Source: an uncultured Pelagibacteraceae bacterium (GTDB lineage Bacteria > Pseudomonadota > Alphaproteobacteria > Pelagibacterales > Pelagibacteraceae). From it: 53,963 nucleotides of DNA. The notes below the pieces were generated by a model. The model ran no database searches, was not told the origin of the DNA, and was given only the letters and a program-made list of their open reading frames with translations. The stretch lies in assembly GCA_902552805.1 (NCBI GenBank), contig CACDIC010000007.1, positions 1 to 53,963 on the forward strand, written 5' to 3'. Of this stretch, positions 49,578 through 53,963 are shown piece by piece (the first letter of the stretch is position 1; each line of letters opens with the position of its first letter). The translations under genes were made by a program, and so were the position numbers.

Positions 49578-50247
49578 TTTTGTAGCTCATATTTTGGTTG
49601 TTGATGATGATGAAGGTATCAGAACTCTTGTTAAAAAATATTTAAATGAAAATAATTACCTTGTTACAACTGCAAATAGCGCAGAAGATGCTTTTGAGAA
49701 AATACAAATAATCAAATTTGACCTAATTATACTAGATATTATGATGCCTGGAAAAAGTGGCTTAGAGTTTATTAAAGAAAATCAAAAAAAATTAGATACA
49801 CCTGTGATTTTATTAACCGCGAAAGGTGAAGCAAATGAAAGAGTTGAGGGTTTAGAAGTTGGTGCTGATGACTATCTTCCAAAACCTTTCGAACCTAAGG
49901 AGCTAATATTGAGAATTCAAAATATAATTCAAAAAACAAAAAAAAGTGATCAAAAACGAGTAATACAATTTGAAAATATTAAAATCGATTTAAATAAACA
50001 ACTAATAATCAAGAAAAATACAGAGTACAAAATTAACAACACAGAGAAAAAAATTTTAGAAAAAATGATTAATAATCCTGGTAAAACTTTTTCACGGGAA
50101 GATATTGGTATCTTAACTGAGCTTGATAAAGAGAGATCTATAGATGTTATCATCACAAGACTTAGAAAAAAAATTGAAATTGATCCAAAAAATCCAAAGT
50201 TTTTACAAACAATAAGAGGAGCTGGATATGTTCTATGGATTGAGTAA
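49570..50247 (+). CDS. OmpR/PhoB-type response regulator
   Basis: The 225-residue two-domain regulator has a receiver domain with acidic pair D12-D13 (HILVVDDDEG), phosphoacceptor D56 (LIILDIMMPG), T83 and K105 (YLPKPFEP). A winged-helix DNA-binding domain follows (about 130-225), with SREDIGILTELDKERSIDVIITRLRKKIE near 176-204 and the ending FLQTIRGAGYVLWIE. All phosphotransfer residues are intact. It overlaps the MarR gene by 8 bases and the histidine kinase by 20, so the three are one operon and the kinase is the likely partner. Confidence 0.95.
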   Translation: MDNFVAHILVVDDDEGIRTLVKKYLNENNYLVTTANSAEDAFEKIQIIKFDLIILDIMMPGKSGLEFIKENQKKLDTPVILLTAKGEANERVEGLEVGADDYLPKPFEPKELILRIQNIIQKTKKSDQKRVIQFENIKIDLNKQLIIKKNTEYKINNTEKKILEKMINNPGKTFSREDIGILTELDKERSIDVIITRLRKKIEIDPKNPKFLQTIRGAGYVLWIE

Positions 50248-51547
50248 ATTTTTTAAAAATATACTTCCAAAAAGATTATTTTACAGAGCTTTATTAATTG
50301 TTGCTGTTCCAGTCATAGTTTTACAATTGGTAATTACTATTGTTTTTTTTGATAGCCTTTGGATCAAGACAAACAAAGGTATGACTAAAGCGTTAGTAAA
50401 TGAAATTAATACTTTCATTGAAGTTTATTCTGATGAAATTTATAAAAAAGATGAAATTAAAAATGTTTTTTCAGTTTACCAAGACTTAAACATAGATTTT
50501 GTAGAGAACAAAGATTTTATTTATACTTTTGATGAAAGATGGTTTAGCCCGATAGATAGGACTTTAAGAAGAGAACTCAAATCAAAATTTGGAAATGGAA
50601 ATTATTGGTTTGATACAACCTCGTACAAAGAGTTAATTGATATTAGAATAAAATATCAGTTTGGGTATTTTAAGTTTTTAGTTCCAAGAGATAGAGTGAC
50701 GACATCCTCAGCTCGTATCTTTGCTCTATGGATAACAGTTCCTGCAATCATAATGATTTTAATTTCATTAATTTTTCTAAAAAATCAAACTAGACCAATA
50801 ACTAATCTTGCAAAAGCAGCTGAAAAATTTGGTCGGGGAGAAGAAATTGATGAATTTAAACCCTCTGGTGCAGCAGAAATCAGACAAGCTGGTTATGAAT
50901 TTGATAGAATGAGAAAAAGAATTTTGAGACATCTTAATCAAAGATCAGAAATGTTATCTGGCATTAGTCACGACTTAAGAACTCCTTTAACAAGAATGAA
51001 ATTACAAATAGCTTTTATAAAAGATAAAGAATTAAGTAAAAAATTATCTGAAGACATTAACGAAATGGAAAAAATGCTCAATGAATATTTGCAATTTACG
51101 AGCTCGTCATACCTTGAAAAAGATGAAGAATTTAATATTAGCGAATTAGTTGATGAAATAGTTAAAAAATATGAAAATGAAAATATATCGTCCAAAATTA
51201 CACCTAGAATTTATATAAGTGGTAGAAAAAACTTAATCAAAAGATGTGTTAACAATCTTATAGATAATGCAATTAAATACGCGGAAAAAGTAAATGTAGA
51301 TATTACTAAAAGTAGTAACAACTTATTCATTAAAATTGAAGACAACGGACCAGGTATACCTGAAGCAGAATATGATAATGTTTTCAAACCTTTTTACAAA
51401 ATTGATAAAGGTCGAGCTGAATCAAAATCAAGCGTTGGACTTGGATTATCTATAGCTTCTGACATTATCAGATCACACGGGGGAAATATAAAGTTGGCCA
51501 AGTCACCAATGGGTGGTTTAGAAGCTAAGATCTTTTTGCCTTTTTAG
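50228..51547 (+). CDS. EnvZ-like sensor histidine kinase
   Basis: The 439 residues have two membrane spans (about 17-38 and 164-184) flanking a periplasmic sensor of about 125 residues, then a HAMP linker (TRPITNLAKAAEKFGRGEE), the dimerisation domain with phosphoacceptor H248 in SGISHDLRTPLTR, and the catalytic domain: N box NLIDNAIKYA, G1 DNGPGIPE, F box FKPFYK, and G2 SVGLGLSIA. The organisation matches EnvZ. It overlaps the response regulator by 20 bases. Its end overlaps ubiK on the other strand by 23 bases. The signal is not inferable. Confidence 0.95.
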   Translation: MFYGLSKFFKNILPKRLFYRALLIVAVPVIVLQLVITIVFFDSLWIKTNKGMTKALVNEINTFIEVYSDEIYKKDEIKNVFSVYQDLNIDFVENKDFIYTFDERWFSPIDRTLRRELKSKFGNGNYWFDTTSYKELIDIRIKYQFGYFKFLVPRDRVTTSSARIFALWITVPAIIMILISLIFLKNQTRPITNLAKAAEKFGRGEEIDEFKPSGAAEIRQAGYEFDRMRKRILRHLNQRSEMLSGISHDLRTPLTRMKLQIAFIKDKELSKKLSEDINEMEKMLNEYLQFTSSSYLEKDEEFNISELVDEIVKKYENENISSKITPRIYISGRKNLIKRCVNNLIDNAIKYAEKVNVDITKSSNNLFIKIEDNGPGIPEAEYDNVFKPFYKIDKGRAESKSSVGLGLSIASDIIRSHGGNIKLAKSPMGGLEAKIFLPF

Positions 51548-51776
51548 TTTTCTTTTTTTTTGTAAGTTTTAATTGATCAATTTTTTTTTCTAAATTTTCA
51601 ACTCTTTTTGAAAGCACTTCAAACTCATCTTTACTTGTTAACTTCATTTTAAAAACTATTTCATCTCTTTTAGATTTTAAAATAGTCATAATTTCATTAG
51701 CTATATCTTTTGATGATACTAAGCCTTGTTCAAATAATTTAGCAAGTTTTTCAATTACAAACTTTGAGTTTTTCAT
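51525..51776 (-). CDS. ubiK: Ubiquinone biosynthesis accessory factor UbiK family (BMFP)
   Basis: This is an 83-residue helical protein. A first amphipathic helix region (KFVIEKLAKLFEQGLVSSKDIANEIMTIL) is followed by a coiled coil (SKDEFEVLSKRVENLEKKIDQLKL, about 48-71) and a Lys-rich tail. The pattern 'KDEFEVLxxRVxxLEKKIxxLK' is that of the membrane fusogenic protein/UbiK family, which in E. coli assists the aerobic ubiquinone-synthesis complex. It is divergent from lgt. Its last 23 bases overlap the kinase gene. Confidence 0.82.
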   Translation of the reverse strand: MKNSKFVIEKLAKLFEQGLVSSKDIANEIMTILKSKRDEIVFKMKLTSKDEFEVLSKRVENLEKKIDQLKLTKKKKTKKAKRS

Positions 51777-51826
51777 ATATTAATCTAATAACTTATTATA
51801 ATTATAACTTATATTTAAAAATAAAA

Positions 51827-52609
51827 ATGTTCATTAATAATTTTGACCCAGTCGCATTTCAAATTTTTTCATTTGAGATTAGATGGTATTCTTTAGCTTA
51901 TATTGTCGGTATTTTATTAGGGTGGTTTTTGAGTAAAAAATTTTTTATTTCTGATCTGAAAGTAAAGGAAAAATTTGACGATTACTTAACTTATCTAATT
52001 TTAGGTTTAATTATTGGTGGCAGATTAGGATATGTTGTATTTTATAACTTTGAATTTTATATCAATAATTTATTAGATATCTTTAAAATTTGGCAGGGTG
52101 GTATGTCATTTCATGGGGGAGTTATAGGGATCATAATTGCAAGTTACCTTTTTGCGAAAAGAAATTCACAAAGTTCATTTAGTTATTTAGATATTGTGTC
52201 TTTTGTTGCGCCCATAGGTATTTTTTTTGGCAGAATAGCAAATTTCATAAATTCAGAACTTTATGGTGTCGAAACAAATGTTTCTTGGGCAGTCCAATTT
52301 ACACAAGTAGATAGTTTATATCGACATCCTACTCAGTTATATGAAGCATTTTTTGAGGGTGTAGTTCTATTTTTAGTTCTATTATATTTCAAAAATAAGA
52401 GTTTCTCCAAAAGACCTGGTTTTATCTCTGGCATATTTTTAGTTTTTTACTCAATTTTTAGATTTGCAATTGAGTTTTTAAGAGTTCCTGATGACCAACT
52501 GGGCTATTTATTATTCAATTTAACTATGGGACAACTTATAAGTATCTTTTTTTTAATAATCGGATGTTATTTAATAATCTCTAAACATGAAAACAGACAA
52601 AATAGTTAA
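51827..52609 (+). CDS. lgt: Prolipoprotein diacylglyceryl transferase
   Basis: Lgt attaches diacylglycerol to the lipobox Cys of prolipoproteins, such as BamD in this window, at the inner membrane. I choose the ATG at 51827 (MFINNFDPVAFQIF); the frame is open to 51764 but those 21 residues do not look like the family. The 260-residue protein has about seven membrane spans. Signatures are WYSLAYIVG, GGRLGYVVFYN, MSFHGGVIGI, and the Lgt motif GRIANFINSELYG with the conserved Arg and Asn. It ends 23 bases inside midA. Confidence 0.95.
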   Translation: MFINNFDPVAFQIFSFEIRWYSLAYIVGILLGWFLSKKFFISDLKVKEKFDDYLTYLILGLIIGGRLGYVVFYNFEFYINNLLDIFKIWQGGMSFHGGVIGIIIASYLFAKRNSQSSFSYLDIVSFVAPIGIFFGRIANFINSELYGVETNVSWAVQFTQVDSLYRHPTQLYEAFFEGVVLFLVLLYFKNKSFSKRPGFISGIFLVFYSIFRFAIEFLRVPDDQLGYLLFNLTMGQLISIFFLIIGCYLIISKHENRQNS

Positions 52610-53630
52610 TTTACCCTTAGACAAGTTTATCAATATCTCTCTGTATAATAAAAAGTCTGGGTATTACATAAAAAAAAATCCATTTGGCAAAAAAGGAGAT
52701 TTTATTACAGCTCCTAATGTATCGAGATTATTTTCTGAAATGATTGCTATTTGGGTTGTAAGTTTTTGGAAAAGTATAGGGTCACCAAAAGAATTCAACT
52801 TAATCGAACTTGGAGCAGGAAATGCTGCAATGATGAAAATTCTTATAGAAAGTTTTAAAAAATTTCCATCGTTTTTCAAATCCTGCAGGTTGGTAATTTA
52901 TGAGATAAGTCCTACTTTAAAGAAAATACAAAAAAAAGAATTATCAAATTCAGATGTAAATTGGATAAACGATTTAAAAAAGATTAAAAAAATTCCTAGT
53001 ATATTTGTTGCAAATGAGTTTTTTGATGCACTTGCAATTAAACAATTTGAAAAAAAAGGAAATCTTTGGTTTGAAAAGTTTGTAAGTTTAAACAAAAAAA
53101 TAACCTCTTTCTCGGAAAAAAAGATAAATATGAAAAATTATGAAAAAAAGATTAATTTTAAAATATCTAAAAACCAGAGTTTTATAGAATATTCAGAGCT
53201 TGGTATTAATTATCTGAAACAAATTTCAAAAATAATCAAAGTGAGATCTGGAGGAATTTTAATCATAGATTATGGATATAATGAAGATAAAATGAAAAAT
53301 ACTTTACAAGCATTATATAAACACGAATATTCAGATGTTTTAGCTAAAATTGGTAACTCAGATATCACACATAATATTAATTTCCGATTATTTGAAAAAA
53401 TAATCAAAAAACTGGGTGGATTAAAGCATAGTTTAACAACACAAAAAGAATTTCTTACAAAAATGGGTATCCACGAAAGAGCTGAGATGATTGCAAAAAA
53501 TCAAAACTTTTTAAAAAAAGCAGATATTTATTACAGATTAAAAAGACTAACAGATGATAAACAAATGGGAAAATTGTTTAAAGTTATGTTAATAAAAAAT
53601 CAAAAAAACAATTTTAATTTAGGATTTTGA
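52587..53630 (+). CDS. MidA/NDUFAF7-family SAM-dependent methyltransferase
   Basis: The 347-residue protein has the DUF185/MidA pattern: YNKKSGYYIKKNPFGKKGDFITAPNVS at the N-terminus (about 20-46), LIELGAGNAAMM near 72-83 (SAM site), VANEFFDALAIKQF near 145-158, and GGILIIDYGYNEDKM near 224-238. Mitochondrial NDUFAF7 methylates an Arg of complex I subunit NDUFS2. The bacterial function may be similar, but that is inference. The start overlaps lgt by 23 bases; no later start would keep the N-terminal motif. The order ubiK/lgt/midA/pgeF looks like an alphaproteobacterial neighbourhood. Confidence 0.87.
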   Translation: MKTDKIVNLPLDKFINISLYNKKSGYYIKKNPFGKKGDFITAPNVSRLFSEMIAIWVVSFWKSIGSPKEFNLIELGAGNAAMMKILIESFKKFPSFFKSCRLVIYEISPTLKKIQKKELSNSDVNWINDLKKIKKIPSIFVANEFFDALAIKQFEKKGNLWFEKFVSLNKKITSFSEKKINMKNYEKKINFKISKNQSFIEYSELGINYLKQISKIIKVRSGGILIIDYGYNEDKMKNTLQALYKHEYSDVLAKIGNSDITHNINFRLFEKIIKKLGGLKHSLTTQKEFLTKMGIHERAEMIAKNQNFLKKADIYYRLKRLTDDKQMGKLFKVMLIKNQKNNFNLGF

Positions 53631-53631
53631 T

Positions 53632-53963
53632 CTGATCACCTCTCGAAAATTATTTAAAAACAAAAATATAAGTCATGGTTTTTTTAATAAAAATGGAGGT
53701 AAATCAAAAGGGATATATAAAAGTCTAAATTGTGGTCCCGGTTCTCACGATAACAAAAATAATATTTTAAAAAATTTAAAGATTGTCAAAGATAAAATAG
53801 GGAAAAAAACAAAAAATATTTATTTAGTACATCAAGTACATAGCAATAAATTGGTTTTTCTAAATGAAAACTCTAAATTAAAAAAAAAAATTAAAGCTGA
53901 TGCAATTATAACTGATCAAAAAAAACTGCCGATAGCTGTATTGACCGCTGATTGCGTACCAGT
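53632..53963 (+). CDS. pgeF: Peptidoglycan editing factor PgeF (YfiH/laccase-like), partial
   Basis: The frame runs to the right edge. Family motifs are clear: ISHGFFNKNGGKSKG near the N-terminus, LNCGPGSHDNKNN, VHQVHSNKL and LTADCVP at the cut end. PgeF hydrolyses misincorporated residues in muropeptide precursors (UDP-MurNAc-L-Ser in E. coli). No ATG, GTG or TTG precedes the HGFF motif in this frame before the upstream stop at 53620. A CTG at 53632 (giving LITSRKLFKN) is the best start, one base after the midA stop; ATC at 53635 is possible. The gene continues outside the window. Confidence 0.85.
   Translation, partial: MITSRKLFKNKNISHGFFNKNGGKSKGIYKSLNCGPGSHDNKNNILKNLKIVKDKIGKKTKNIYLVHQVHSNKLVFLNENSKLKKKIKADAIITDQKKLPIAVLTADCVP

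Overview
The window is a gene-dense, AT-rich stretch of a bacterial chromosome. Almost every gap is shorter than 70 bases and many genes overlap by 1 to 23 bases. Gene content and order (a dcw cluster followed by lpxC, bamD and ligA; carAB divergent from yqeY-dnaG-rpoD; ilvE divergent from a MarR/OmpR/histidine-kinase set; ubiK-lgt-midA-pgeF) fit a streamlined alphaproteobacterium, most likely of the SAR11 clade (Pelagibacterales). That placement rests on compactness, base composition and gene order, not on a database comparison. I see no insertion sequence, prophage, CRISPR array or other sign of recent transfer.

Layout. 1-1159 (-) is a partial AsmA-like protein, divergent from uvrD-pepP (+). 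4904-25709 (-) is an 18-gene cell-envelope and division cluster read leftward from one promoter in front of mraZ: mraZ, ftsZ, rsmH, ftsL-like, ftsI, a murE-murF fusion, mraY, murD, ftsW, murG, murC, murB, ddl, ftsQ, a very short ftsA-like gene, lpxC, bamD, ligA. It supplies the cytoplasmic and lipid-linked steps of peptidoglycan synthesis, the septal synthase, the Z ring, the committed step of lipid A synthesis and an outer-membrane assembly factor. Then come rnpB (-), an amidase (-), mlaA-mlaC (+), two tRNA genes (-), and rpoD, dnaG and yqeY (-). carA-carB (+) are divergent from yqeY. Next are a small membrane protein (+), a 2OG-Fe(II) oxygenase and an ELM1-family protein (-), trxB plus an ADP-ribosylglycohydrolase-like gene (+), and an aminotransferase (-). 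uvrB, a FolM-like reductase, folB, uvrC and pgsA follow (+), then ilvE (-), a MarR/response regulator/histidine kinase operon (+), ubiK (-), and lgt, midA and the start of pgeF (+).

The most unusual part is the division module. The gene in the ftsA position encodes only 234 residues. It seems to keep the N-terminal 1A/1C part of FtsA and a C-terminal amphipathic tail, but not the nucleotide-binding and FtsZ-binding core. ftsZ is not in its usual place after ftsA; it sits directly behind mraZ, under a promoter whose -10 region is covered by three MraZ-type repeats. murE and murF are one gene. Other points of note are a tRNA-Val(GAC) with a non-canonical T loop, a primase whose zinc-ribbon ligands are mostly replaced, and five convergent gene pairs that touch or overlap at their 3' ends.
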